Source: Microbacterium lemovicicum
Lineage (GTDB): Bacteria; Actinomycetota; Actinomycetes; Actinomycetales; Microbacteriaceae
DNA: 64,000 nucleotides
Direction: 5' to 3'
Assembly: GCF_003991875.1 (NCBI RefSeq)
Contig: NZ_CP031423.1
Coordinates: forward strand, 744,001 to 808,000
The position numbers and the translations under genes were made by a program. A model generated the notes under the pieces. It ran no database searches. It saw only the letters and a program-made list of their open reading frames with translations, and was not told where the DNA came from. Numbering within the stretch: position 1 is the stretch's first letter; every line of letters starts with the position of its first letter. Shown here one piece after another: positions 9,393 through 17,820 of the stretch.

Positions 9393-9440
9393 AGGGCAAA
9401 GGGGAGGTCGGGCGACCGGCCTCCCCCTTCTTCTGCCCTG
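9393..9440 (+). terminator. Hairpin after the binding-protein gene
   Basis: GGGCA and AAGGGGAGG pair with CCTCCCCCTT and TGCCC across a small GC-rich loop, with a T-rich CTTCTT on the right arm. It begins just past the stop at 9386 and may be a partial terminator that sets a high ratio of binding protein to transporter. Confidence 0.5.
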
Positions 9441-9463
9441 GCATCCCCGACGACACCGCTCAC

Positions 9464-9469
9464 TAGGAT
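9464..9469 (+). promoter_or_regulatory. -10 box of leaderless promoter for the nucleoside ABC ATPase
   Basis: TAGGAT ends 8 nt before the ATG at 9478, giving the ATPase and the genes behind it a promoter of their own. Confidence 0.5.
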
Positions 9470-9477
9470 CGAGGACT

Positions 9478-10995
9478 ATGAAGCTCGAACTCCGCGGCAT
9501 CACCAAGCGGTTCGGCACCCTCATCGCCAACGACCACATCGACCTGGTGGTCCAGCCCGGCGAGATCCACTGCCTGTTGGGTGAGAACGGCGCGGGCAAG
9601 TCGACTCTGATGAACGTCCTGTACGGCCTGTACCGCGCAGACGAAGGATTCATCCTCCTCGACGATGAGGTGCAGAACTTCCAAGGACCCGGCGACGCCA
9701 TGCGCGCCGGCATCGGCATGGTGCACCAGCACTTCATGCTCATCCCCGTGTTCACAGTGGCCGAGAACGTCATGCTCGGTCACGAGTCCACCAAGGCGGG
9801 AGGCCGCCTCGACGTCGAGTCCGCCCGCGCCCGCGTGCGGGAGATCTCCGACCGGTTCGGGTTCGACGTCGATCCCGATGCCCTCGTGGAGGATCTCCCG
9901 GTCGGCGTGCAGCAGCGCGTCGAGATCATCAAGGCACTCTCCCGCGACGCCCGCGTGCTCGTCTTCGACGAGCCGACCGCCGTGCTCACGCCGCAGGAGA
10001 CCGACGAGCTGATGCTGATCATGCGTCAGCTCAAGGAGGCCGGCACCTCGATCGTCTTCATCACGCACAAGCTGCGCGAGGTGCGCGAGGTCGCGGACCG
10101 GATCACCGTCATCCGCCTCGGCAAGGTGATCGGCGAGGCCTCGCCCGATGCCACGAACGCCGAACTGGCCGAGCTGATGGTCGGCCGCGCGGTCGAGCTG
10201 ACGGTGCACAAGGACGCCCCGACCCTCGGCGACCGCGCGCTCGTGGTGGACGATCTCACGGTCATCGACGCGAAGAACCAGGTTCTCGTCAGCGGCGTCA
10301 GCTTCGACGTGCGCGCAGGCGAGATCATCGCCATCGCCGGCGTACAGGGAAACGGGCAGACCGAGCTGACGCAGGCGCTCGTCGGCCTCGAGCAGCGGGT
10401 GACCGGGTCGATCACTCTGAACGGCACCGAGCTGGTGGGCTCCAGCGTCCGCGGCATCCTCGACGCAGGCGTGGGCTTCGTCCCGGAGGACCGCAAAGAG
10501 GACGGGCTCGTGGGCGGTATGACGATCGCCGAGAACCTCGTGCTCGACCGCACCGACGGACCGCCGTTCGTGCGCGGAGGCGGTCTGCGCCTCGGGTACA
10601 TCGCCGAGTTCGCCGAGGAGAAGTTCCGCGAGTTCGACGTCCGCGGGCGTGGCATCGACACCCCCGTCGGCACCCTCTCCGGCGGCAACCAGCAGAAGGT
10701 CGTGCTGGCGCGCGAGCTGAGCCGCGATCTCTCCCTTCTCGTGGCCGCGCAGCCCACCCGGGGGGTGGATGTCGGCTCGATCGAATTCATCCACAAGCGC
10801 ATCGTGGAGACGCGGGATGCCGGCATACCGGTCATCGTCGTCTCGACCGAACTGGACGAGGTGACCTCGCTGGCCGATCGCATCATCGTCATGTATCGAG
10901 GTCGGATCGTCGGCATAGTGCCGGGCGACACACCGCGTGGCGTCCTGGGGCTGATGATGGCCGGCGAAGTGCCCTCCGAAGGAGTCGCCGCATGA
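9478..10995 (+). CDS. Nucleoside ABC transporter, duplex ATP-binding protein
   Basis: Two ABC domains in one 505-residue chain, as in RbsA and in the nucleoside importers paired with BMP proteins (YufO/NupO type). Domain 1 has Walker A GENGAGKST, a degenerate signature (LPVGVQQRVEI) and Walker B VLVFDEPTAVL. Domain 2 has a degenerate Walker A (GVQGNGQTEL) but a canonical LSGGNQQKV signature, followed by VAAQPTRGVD in place of Walker B. This split of functional motifs is normal for the subfamily. The start lies 8 nt behind TAGGAT. The stop overlaps the first permease start (ATGA). Confidence 0.93.
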   Translation: MKLELRGITKRFGTLIANDHIDLVVQPGEIHCLLGENGAGKSTLMNVLYGLYRADEGFILLDDEVQNFQGPGDAMRAGIGMVHQHFMLIPVFTVAENVMLGHESTKAGGRLDVESARARVREISDRFGFDVDPDALVEDLPVGVQQRVEIIKALSRDARVLVFDEPTAVLTPQETDELMLIMRQLKEAGTSIVFITHKLREVREVADRITVIRLGKVIGEASPDATNAELAELMVGRAVELTVHKDAPTLGDRALVVDDLTVIDAKNQVLVSGVSFDVRAGEIIAIAGVQGNGQTELTQALVGLEQRVTGSITLNGTELVGSSVRGILDAGVGFVPEDRKEDGLVGGMTIAENLVLDRTDGPPFVRGGGLRLGYIAEFAEEKFREFDVRGRGIDTPVGTLSGGNQQKVVLARELSRDLSLLVAAQPTRGVDVGSIEFIHKRIVETRDAGIPVIVVSTELDEVTSLADRIIVMYRGRIVGIVPGDTPRGVLGLMMAGEVPSEGVAA

Positions 10996-12287
10996 GCGAG
11001 AACCTCACGGGTGGGGCGCTCATCGGCCCATCCGCCCAGCTCCCGGCCGAGCCGCCCCCGCCCTCGAAGTGGCACGACACGTTCCTGCGGATCACCCAGG
11101 GCAATGCGATCATCTCGGTGCTCGCGGTGGTGCTCGCCCTTCTGGTCGGCGGAGTCATGATCGCCTTCACCGACGAGGACGTGCAGACGGCATCCGGCTA
11201 CTTCTTCGCCCGACCGTTCGACACCATCTCCGCGGTCTGGAACGCCGTGTCCGGCGCCTACATCGCACTCTTCCAGGGGTCGATCTACAACTTCGGGGCG
11301 CCGACCTTCGAGCGCGGAATCCGTCCCCTCACCGAGACGCTCACATTCGCGACACCCTTGATCGCCGCGGGTCTCGGGGTCTCGCTCGCCTTCCGCATCG
11401 GCATGTTCAACATCGGCGGCCGCGGGCAGATGCTCATGGCCTCGGCTGCCGCAGGGTGGGTGGCGTTCTCGCTGGACCTTCCGTTCGGCATCCATCTCGC
11501 TGTCGCCCTCCTGGCCGGCCTCGCCGCCGGTGCGATCTGGGCAGGAATCGCGGGAGCGCTGAAGGCGTGGACAGGCGCGCACGAGGTCATCGTGACGATC
11601 ATGCTCAACTACGTCGCCTTCTACCTGCTGTCCTTCATGCTCCGCACCCCCGGGCTGCTGCAGGCACCCGGCTCGAGCAACCCGAAGACGCCCCCGATGA
11701 AGGAGACCGCGGTGCTTCCGGACCTTCTCGGCCCGCAGTACAACCTGCATTTCGGCTTCGTCCTCGTGATCCTGGCCACGGTGCTGGTGTGGTGGATCCT
11801 GAGCCGTTCGAGCCTCGGGTTCAAATTCCGCGCCGTGGGTGAGAACCCCAACGCCGCACGGGTCGCCGGCATCAACGTCAAGAACATGTACATCTACGGC
11901 ATGCTCATCGCCGGCGCGCTCATCGGCCTGGCCGGGGTGAACCAGGTGCTGGGCACGATCACGACCGGCTTCTCGTCCGACATTGACGCCGGCATCGGAT
12001 TCGATGCGATCACCGTCGCGCTCCTGGGTCGTTCCACCCCGTGGGGCACCTTCGCCGCCGGCATCCTCTTCGGTGCCTTCAAGGCCGGCGGGTTCGCCAT
12101 GCAGGCGGCCGAGCAGATCCCGATCGAGATCGTCGCGGTCGTCCAGGCGCTGATCGTGCTGTTCATCGCCGCGCCGCCGCTGGTGCGCACGATCTTCGGG
12201 CTGCCGTCGCCCGAGCGCGACCAGAAGCGTCAGCGCAAGGCCCGCGCCAAGCAGCTGCAGGCCGAGGCAAGAACGGTGGTGAAGTGA
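10992..12287 (+). CDS. Nucleoside ABC transporter permease 1
   Basis: Membrane subunit of the BMP-dependent importer (BPD_transp_2 family, related to ribose permease RbsC and to YufP). It has 431 residues and about nine hydrophobic segments. Family features include FNIGGRGQMLMAS, HEVIVTIMLNY and the EAA-like turn FRAVGENPNAARVAGINV. The first roughly 60 residues are a hydrophilic start and one helix, longer than in RbsC. It overlaps its neighbours by 4 bases (upstream) and 1 base (downstream), so the four transporter genes are tightly coupled. Confidence 0.92.
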   Translation: MSENLTGGALIGPSAQLPAEPPPPSKWHDTFLRITQGNAIISVLAVVLALLVGGVMIAFTDEDVQTASGYFFARPFDTISAVWNAVSGAYIALFQGSIYNFGAPTFERGIRPLTETLTFATPLIAAGLGVSLAFRIGMFNIGGRGQMLMASAAAGWVAFSLDLPFGIHLAVALLAGLAAGAIWAGIAGALKAWTGAHEVIVTIMLNYVAFYLLSFMLRTPGLLQAPGSSNPKTPPMKETAVLPDLLGPQYNLHFGFVLVILATVLVWWILSRSSLGFKFRAVGENPNAARVAGINVKNMYIYGMLIAGALIGLAGVNQVLGTITTGFSSDIDAGIGFDAITVALLGRSTPWGTFAAGILFGAFKAGGFAMQAAEQIPIEIVAVVQALIVLFIAAPPLVRTIFGLPSPERDQKRQRKARAKQLQAEARTVVK

Positions 12288-13567
12288 TGACGACCGCCGG
12301 TACCGCGGGACTGCTCACACGGGCGCCCGAGCAGGCATCGATCCGCAGCTGGAAAGCGCCGATCTCCCTCGTGGTGTTCACCGCTCTCTACGTGCTCCTC
12401 ATCAGCGCTGCCGCGCGCGACGGGGTCTCGACATTCCGCCTGTCCACCGACGCCGACGCGATTCAGCTGCCGTCGCTGTCGGTACCCGTCGGGCCGGCGG
12501 CCTGGGTCGCCGGACTGCTCCTGCTGGTGCTCACCGGAGTGGCCTTCGCCCTGGTGCAGCGTCGCTTGCGCACCCCGCTGTGGCTCATCATCGTCTACAT
12601 CCTCGTCGCCGTCTTCGGGTTCCTGACGTGGGCCATCGCCGGAGCTGCCATCCCGGTCGCCGGCCTGCTCGCCGGTGCGGTGGCCCTGGCCATCCCGCTC
12701 ATATACGGCGCACTGGCTGGAGTGATCGGTGAGCGCGCAGGTGTGGTGAACATCGCGATCGAGGGTCAGCTGCTGGCCGGCGCCTTCAGCGCCGCGGTCG
12801 TGTCGACCATCACCGGGCAGCCCCTCCTGGGCATGGTGGCCGCGATGATCGCGGGCGTCCTGGTCGCCGCGGTGCTGGCGGCGTTCGCCATCAAGTACCT
12901 CGTCGACCAGGTGATCGTCGGCGTCGTGCTGAACGTGCTCGTCGCGGGTCTCACGAGCTTCCTTTACTCGCAGGTGCTTCAGCCCAATCAGGCGACCTTG
13001 AACACCCCGCCGCGGTTCGACCGACTCCCGATCCCGCTGCTCAGCGAGATTCCCATCCTCGGTCCGGTTCTCTTCCGCCAGACGATCATCGTGTATCTGA
13101 TGTACATCGCCGTCGCAGTGGTGTGGTTCGCCATGTTCCGCACCCGTTGGGGTCTGCGTCTGCGGGCCGTCGGCGAGCATCCGCAGGCCGCCGACACGGT
13201 CGGCATCAACGTCAACGCGACGCGCTTCTGGAACGTCCTGCTGGCGGGGGCGATCGCGGGGCTCGGCGGCACCGTGTTCACCATCGGCAACGGCATCGCT
13301 TTCAACAAGGAGATGACCGCGGGAGCAGGCTTCATCGCGCTGGCCGCGGTGATCTTCGGGCAGTGGGACCCCATCCGAGCGACCCTGGCGGCGCTGCTGT
13401 TCGGCTTCGCCTCCAGCCTTCAGAGCACCCTCAGCGTCATCGGCTCGCCGGTGCCGAGCGAGTTCATGCTCATGCTCCCGTACCTCGTGACCATCTTCGT
13501 CGTCGCCGGTGTCGTCGGACGCTCCCGCGCTCCTGCCGCCGACGGCCAGCCATACATCAAGGGATGA
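12287..13567 (+). CDS. Nucleoside ABC transporter permease 2
   Basis: Second permease of the importer (YufQ-like), forming a heterodimeric channel with the upstream permease. Of 426 residues, the first 140 carry extra helices; the core then shows AGVIGERAGVVNIAIEGQLL, VGVVLNVLVAGLTSF and the ATPase-contact loop RAVGEHPQAADTVGINV. ATG 12287 overlaps the previous stop by one base (TGATG), and its own stop overlaps cdd by four bases. Confidence 0.92.
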   Translation: MTTAGTAGLLTRAPEQASIRSWKAPISLVVFTALYVLLISAAARDGVSTFRLSTDADAIQLPSLSVPVGPAAWVAGLLLLVLTGVAFALVQRRLRTPLWLIIVYILVAVFGFLTWAIAGAAIPVAGLLAGAVALAIPLIYGALAGVIGERAGVVNIAIEGQLLAGAFSAAVVSTITGQPLLGMVAAMIAGVLVAAVLAAFAIKYLVDQVIVGVVLNVLVAGLTSFLYSQVLQPNQATLNTPPRFDRLPIPLLSEIPILGPVLFRQTIIVYLMYIAVAVVWFAMFRTRWGLRLRAVGEHPQAADTVGINVNATRFWNVLLAGAIAGLGGTVFTIGNGIAFNKEMTAGAGFIALAAVIFGQWDPIRATLAALLFGFASSLQSTLSVIGSPVPSEFMLMLPYLVTIFVVAGVVGRSRAPAADGQPYIKG

Positions 13568-13971
13568 CAGTGACCGACATCGACTGGGATGAACTCCGTG
13601 CCGTGGCCACCGACGCGATGGAGCGGGCGTACGCGCCGTATTCGCGCTACCGGGTCGGCGCCGCAGCCCTCGTGAGCGACGGACGCATCGTCTCCGGATG
13701 CAACGTCGAGAACGCCTCGTACGGCGTCGGCCTCTGCGCCGAGTGCGCCCTCGTCGGAGACCTGCACATGTCGGGCGGCGGGCAGCTCGTCGCGTTCGTC
13801 TGCGTCAACAACGACGGACAGACGATCATGCCGTGCGGACGCTGCCGTCAGCTGCTCAACGAGTTCGCGCTGCCCGGGATGCTGCTCGAGACCGTGTCGG
13901 GGATCCGCACCATCGACGAGGTGCTGCCCGACGCCTTCGGCCCGCGCGACCTCGAGGACGCCGCGCGGTGA
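13564..13971 (+). CDS. cdd: Cytidine deaminase
   Basis: Converts cytidine and deoxycytidine to uridine and deoxyuridine. The small (135 aa) tetrameric form. Zinc-site motifs are CAECALVGD (Cys, with the catalytic Glu beside it) and MPCGRCRQLL (two Cys). The substrate loop reads APYSRYRVGAA, and GCNVENASYG is typical. ATG 13564 overlaps the permease stop (ATGA); a GTG at 13570 is an alternative. Its place behind a nucleoside importer and before deoA matches a pyrimidine salvage role. Confidence 0.96.
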   Translation: MTVTDIDWDELRAVATDAMERAYAPYSRYRVGAAALVSDGRIVSGCNVENASYGVGLCAECALVGDLHMSGGGQLVAFVCVNNDGQTIMPCGRCRQLLNEFALPGMLLETVSGIRTIDEVLPDAFGPRDLEDAAR

Positions 13972-15263
13972 GCTCCGGGGTCGAAGCGTTCGACGCCGTC
14001 GACGTCATCCGCGCGAAGCGCGACGGCGGAGCCGTGCCCGAAGACGCGCTGCGGTGGATGGTCGATGCGTACACGCGCGGCTACGTCGCCGACTCGCAGA
14101 TGGCCTCCTTCGCGATGGCCGTGCTCCTCAACGGCATGGAGCGCGACGAGATCCGCGTGATGACCGACGCGATGATCGCCTCGGGGGAGCGCATGAGCTT
14201 CGCCGGCCTGGGGAAGCGCACGGTCGACAAGCACTCCACCGGCGGGGTGGGCGACAAGATCACCCTTCCGCTGGCTCCGCTCGTGGCATCCTTCGGCGTC
14301 GCCGTGCCCCAGCTGTCGGGCCGCGGCCTCGGCCACACCGGTGGCACGCTCGACAAGCTCGAGGCGATCCCCGGCTGGCGCGCGGCGCTGTCCAACGACG
14401 AGATGACCGCCCAGCTGCGCGACGTCGGCGCGGTCATCTGCGCCGCGGGCTCCGGGCTCGCCCCCGCCGACAAGAAGCTCTATGCGCTCCGGGACGTGAC
14501 GGGCACGGTCGAGGCGATCCCGCTGATCGCGTCGAGCATCATGTCGAAGAAGATCGCCGAGGGCACCGACGCGCTCGTGCTCGACGTGAAGTTCGGCTCC
14601 GGCGCCTTCATGCGCGACGTCGACCGTGCGCGCGAGCTCGCCCGCACCATGGTCGCGCTCGGCACCGACTCGGGCGTGGCCACCACCGCGCTGCTCACCG
14701 ACATGAACACGCCGCTGGGCCTGGCGATCGGCAACGCGAACGAGGTCCGCGAGTCGGTCGAGGTGCTCGCCGGCGGCGGCCCCACCGACGTGGTCGAGCT
14801 CACTCTCGCGCTGGCGCGCGAGATGCTCGCGCTCGCCGGGCAGCCCGATGCCGACGTCGAGGCCGCTCTGGCCGACGGACGGGCGATGGACGCGTGGCGC
14901 CGGATGATCCGCGCGCAGGACGGCGATCCGGATGCCGCACTGCCTCAGCCCCGCGAGACGCATGTGGTCGCGGCATCTGCCGACGGCTTCGTCTCGCGCA
15001 TGGAGGCACTGCCCTTCGGCATCGCCGCGTGGCGCCTCGGCGCCGGACGTGCGCGCGCGGAGGATGCCGTGCTGCACGCCGCGGGCATAGACCTGCTGGT
15101 CAAGCCGGGCGACGCCGTGCGCGCGGGCCAGCCGCTCTTCACCCTGCTCGGGCATGACGACACGCGCTTCGAGCGTGCCCTCGACGCCCTGGAGGGCGCG
15201 TGGGAGATCGGCGACACCCCGCCCGCCGCCGCCCCGCTCGTCCTCGAGCGCATCACCGCCTGA
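13968..15263 (+). CDS. deoA: Thymidine phosphorylase
   Basis: Phosphorolysis of thymidine or deoxyuridine to base and deoxyribose-1-phosphate. The 431-residue protein has the pyrimidine-nucleoside phosphorylase signature in pieces: KHSTGGVGDKITLPLAP (phosphate loop), SGRGLGHTGGTLDKLE, LRDVTGTVE and SIMSKKIAEGTDALVLDVK. A C-terminal domain with VKPGDAVRAGQPLF follows. GTG 13968 overlaps the cdd stop (GTGA). The product of cdd is a direct substrate, so the two form a short pathway. Confidence 0.96.
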   Translation: MSSGVEAFDAVDVIRAKRDGGAVPEDALRWMVDAYTRGYVADSQMASFAMAVLLNGMERDEIRVMTDAMIASGERMSFAGLGKRTVDKHSTGGVGDKITLPLAPLVASFGVAVPQLSGRGLGHTGGTLDKLEAIPGWRAALSNDEMTAQLRDVGAVICAAGSGLAPADKKLYALRDVTGTVEAIPLIASSIMSKKIAEGTDALVLDVKFGSGAFMRDVDRARELARTMVALGTDSGVATTALLTDMNTPLGLAIGNANEVRESVEVLAGGGPTDVVELTLALAREMLALAGQPDADVEAALADGRAMDAWRRMIRAQDGDPDAALPQPRETHVVAASADGFVSRMEALPFGIAAWRLGAGRARAEDAVLHAAGIDLLVKPGDAVRAGQPLFTLLGHDDTRFERALDALEGAWEIGDTPPAAAPLVLERITA

Positions 15264-15294
15264 CCCAACCCACCTCTACCCCGGGAGCACCACG

Positions 15295-16410
15295 ATGCCC
15301 ATCGACCAGAACGGCGATGCCCTCGTCGAGGGCGTGTCGATCCGCCGCCTGCCCAAGATCTCGCTGCACGACCACCTCGACGGGGCGCTGCGGCCGGCGA
15401 CCATCGTCGAGCTCGGCGATGCCGTCGGCCTCGACCTCCCCGTGGCCGACGCCGACGGCCTCGGCACGTGGATCGGCGAGCAGAGCGACTCCGGTTCGCT
15501 CGTCGAGTACCTGAAGACGTTCGACCTGACCACGGCCGTCATGCAGACCCGCGAAGGCCTCACGCGCGTCGCGCGCGAGTTCGTCGAGGACCTCGCCGAG
15601 GACGGCGTGATCTACGGCGAGGTGCGCTGGGCCCCCGAGCAGCATGTCGGCGGCGGTCTGTCGCTGGAGGAGGCCGTCGAGGCGGTCCAGGACGGGATCG
15701 AGGAGGGAGAGGATGCTGCGGAGCGGGCAGGCCGCGACATCCGCGTCGGTCAGCTGATCACCGCGATGCGCCACACCGACCGGTCGCTCGAGATCGCGAA
15801 GCTCGCTGTCGCCTTCCGTGGGCGCGGCGCCGTCGGCTTCGACATCGCCGGTCCCGAGGACGGCTTCCCGCCGTCGCGGCTCCGCGACGCATTCGAGTAC
15901 CTCGCATCGGAGTTCTTCCCGACGACCGTGCACGCCGGCGAGGCCGCCGGGCTCGACTCCATCCGCTCGGCGCTGGTCGACGGCCGCGCGCTGCGCCTGG
16001 GCCACGGCGTGCGGATCGCGGAGGACCTCGAGGTCGTCTCGCGCGCCGGCGAAGAGGTGCTCGTGCAGTTCGGCGACCTGGCTCGCTGGGTGCGCGACCG
16101 GGAGATCCCGCTCGAGCTGTCGCCGTCGTCGAACCTGCAGACCGGGGCCATCGAGCGCTGGGGCACGGAGCTCGGCGACCACCCGTTCGACCTGCTGTAT
16201 CAGCTGGGTTTCGCGGTCACGGTGAACGTGGACAACCGCACCATGAGCCGCACGTCGCTGACGCGCGAGCTCGCGCTGCTGGTCGAGACCTTCGAGTACG
16301 ACCTGGCCGACCTCGAGGCGTTCCAGCTGAACGCCGCCGCAGGCGCCTTCCTGCCCGTCGAGGAGCGCGAGGAGCTCATCGAGCTGATCGCCGACGGCTT
16401 CGACCGCTGA
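15295..16410 (+). CDS. add: Adenosine deaminase
   Basis: Deaminates adenosine and deoxyadenosine to inosine forms, which purine nucleoside phosphorylase (29.1-29.9 kb) could then split. Zinc ligands: the HDH of SLHDHLDGALRP and His of VHAGEAAGLDS. LGHGVRIAEDLE, ELSPSSNLQTGAI and VNVDNRTMSRTSL supply the remaining active-site residues. Length 371 aa. ATG 15295 has GGGAG seven bases upstream. Last gene of the nucleoside operon, 31 bases behind deoA, followed directly by short tandem repeats. Confidence 0.95.
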   Translation: MPIDQNGDALVEGVSIRRLPKISLHDHLDGALRPATIVELGDAVGLDLPVADADGLGTWIGEQSDSGSLVEYLKTFDLTTAVMQTREGLTRVAREFVEDLAEDGVIYGEVRWAPEQHVGGGLSLEEAVEAVQDGIEEGEDAAERAGRDIRVGQLITAMRHTDRSLEIAKLAVAFRGRGAVGFDIAGPEDGFPPSRLRDAFEYLASEFFPTTVHAGEAAGLDSIRSALVDGRALRLGHGVRIAEDLEVVSRAGEEVLVQFGDLARWVRDREIPLELSPSSNLQTGAIERWGTELGDHPFDLLYQLGFAVTVNVDNRTMSRTSLTRELALLVETFEYDLADLEAFQLNAAAGAFLPVEEREELIELIADGFDR

Positions 16411-16437
16411 CCGGCTGGACGGGCCACCCGTTCGTCC

Positions 16438-16505
16438 CGCTCGTTGGGTTGGGGATCGGCCCGTTCGTTGGGTGGGGGATCCGCCCGTTCGTTGGGCGGG
16501 GCAGT
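16438..16505. repeat. Three tandem 24-bp repeats behind add
   Basis: TCGTTGGG recurs at 16441, 16465 and 16489, exactly 24 bases apart, within units built as CGTTCGTTGGG followed by a G-rich run. Unit differences are few. No gene is seen between 16411 and 16683; the stretch consists of this array, a 56-bp tandem repeat and a palindromic element. Confidence 0.75.
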
Positions 16506-16513
16506 GCCCGTCT

Positions 16514-16625
16514 GGCGGCGGGCCCCGGAGGCGCGCAACTCCACGGGTCGCGCTGGTTTACGGCCCGTCTCGCGGCGGGCCCGGAGGTGCGAAACTCCAC
16601 GGGTCGCGCCGGTTTACGGCCCGCA
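16514..16625. repeat. Two tandem copies of a 56-bp unit with the AACTCCACGG core
   Basis: Copy 1 (16514-16569) and copy 2 (16570-16625) share a GGCGGGCCC start, the core AACTCCACGGGTCGCG (at 16537 and 16593) and a GGTTTACGGCCCG end. They differ at only a few positions. The core recurs inverted at 16657 and on the far side of the nuclease gene. Confidence 0.75.
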
Positions 16626-16651
16626 GGCGTCGTTGCGCCCGGCATCATGCG

Positions 16652-16671
16652 CAATTCCGTGGAGTTCCCGC
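16652..16671. repeat. Inverted copy of the AACTCCACGG element
   Basis: CAATTCCGTGGAGTT carries the reverse complement of the core at 16657-16666. With the direct copies at 16537 and 16593 it forms inverted pairs just past the stop of the nuclease gene, so it may also act as its terminator. Confidence 0.65.
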
Positions 16672-16683
16672 AGACCCGCCGGC

Positions 16684-17520
16684 TCAGCGGCTGTGCGAGA
16701 GGACGGCCTGCAGCATCGCGCGCAGCTCGTCGGGGCGGTACATGATGTCTTCCGCCAGGAGCCGGATCGTCGTGTAGCCGAGTCCGGCGGCGACGAGGTC
16801 GCGGCGCCTGTCGCGCTTCTGCGCAGCCCAGCCTTCGTGGAACGCCAGGCTGTCGCACTCGACGATGAGCCACCCGTCCACCACGAGGTCGACGCGTCCG
16901 ACGCCGCGCAGCGTGACCTGGATGGCGACCTGGCAGCCCAGCGAGCGAAGAAGAAGTCGGACGAGGGTCTCCGGCCCGGCTTCGCTCCGTGGGTCCAGCA
17001 GCGGACGAAGGGCGCGGAATCTCCGCGGGAGACGCGCGAAGACACTCTCGACTCCGTTCTCATCCACCAACCCGAGGTGCCAGGCGCTGTCCAAGGTCGC
17101 GATGGCGTCGCGCGGCGTCTGGCATCGACATGCCTGCGCGAGGGCTTCGACGAGGTCTGCGCACATCGCCTCGCGGCGCACGTGTGTGGAACGCCAGTGG
17201 GCTCGTGTCGTGCCCGGGCGCAGAGGAAGTCGCGTCGTCCCAGGCTCGAACTGCAGGTGCAGATGGTGACGCGTGCGGACGAAGACGCCGAGCTCTGCGA
17301 GCAGCGAGACGCAGTCGAGCCTGCCGCCGAGCCGGCCTGCCTCCACAAGCGAGGCGTGTGTTCCGGCACGCACGTAGCGTCCGCGTCGCAGACGGAGCAG
17401 TGATCCGTCCGCGACGAGCGCGGCACGCGTCTGTCGCTTCACGCCGGCCCGAGCGAGGGCGGACGGCGGCAGATACTCCGCCGACAACAGGTCGACGGCG
17501 GTCGGGCCGGCGGCTGTCAT
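16684..17520 (-). CDS. AbiEi-like HTH plus DUF559 (Vsr-like) nuclease-domain protein
   Basis: A 278-residue protein of unknown cellular role. The N-terminal third resembles the winged-helix start of AbiEi-type antitoxins (LSAEYLPPSALARAGV, then ALVADGSLLRLRRGRYV). The C-terminal third resembles DUF559, a Vsr-like PD-(D/E)xK endonuclease fold: Glu180 in SEAGPETL, Asp211 and Asp215 in RVDLVVD, IVECD with Glu221 and Asp223, a following His and the DRRRD block near 237-241. The catalytic set looks intact. ATG 17520 is chosen over a TTG at 17532. No methylase, toxin or mismatch-repair partner is adjacent. Repeats sit on both sides of the gene. Confidence 0.75.
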   Translation of the reverse strand: MTAAGPTAVDLLSAEYLPPSALARAGVKRQTRAALVADGSLLRLRRGRYVRAGTHASLVEAGRLGGRLDCVSLLAELGVFVRTRHHLHLQFEPGTTRLPLRPGTTRAHWRSTHVRREAMCADLVEALAQACRCQTPRDAIATLDSAWHLGLVDENGVESVFARLPRRFRALRPLLDPRSEAGPETLVRLLLRSLGCQVAIQVTLRGVGRVDLVVDGWLIVECDSLAFHEGWAAQKRDRRRDLVAAGLGYTTIRLLAEDIMYRPDELRAMLQAVLSHSR

Positions 17521-17708
17521 CCCCGTAGGCAAGCAGACACAGCCCCACCGCCACCTTGGGCCTGCTCCGATCCGTGGACACCGGCCGACCAGGACGAGCG
17601 GGGGAGGATTCCAGAGTCAGCCCGTGCGGCCGGAGGAGTCAGCAGGGGATGACGGCATCGGCGGCGGAGCCTCGAGGGCGACACCGGCTTCAGCGGCGGA
17701 GCCGGTGC

Positions 17709-17782
17709 AACTCCACGGAATCGGCTGGCTGACGCGTCCGCGACCTGCCCGTCACCGCGTGTCGGCGCCAATCCGTGGAGTT
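17709..17782. repeat. Inverted pair of AACTCCACGGA elements
   Basis: AACTCCACGGAAT at 17709 is repeated in reverse complement as ATCCGTGGAGTT ending at 17782, with about 50 bases between. A weaker half (ATCCGTGGA) lies at 17570-17578. These are the same core as the elements at 16537-16666, now on the upstream side of the nuclease gene. The interval 17521-17708 shows no gene. Confidence 0.7.
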
Positions 17783-17820
17783 AGATCCAGCGTCCGGCTA
17801 GCGCGCGGAGCGCGAGAGGG

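Noticed and set aside
6777..9773. A 998-residue open frame on the minus strand
   Set aside because: Antisense to manC and the BMP lipoprotein gene, both with clear family motifs.
16684..17520. Restriction-modification or very-short-patch repair system
   Set aside because: The nuclease domain is Vsr-like, but no DNA methylase, specificity subunit or MutL/MutS gene is adjacent.
16684..17520. AbiE toxin-antitoxin pair
   Set aside because: Only the antitoxin-like winged helix is present; no AbiEii nucleotidyltransferase gene lies on either side.
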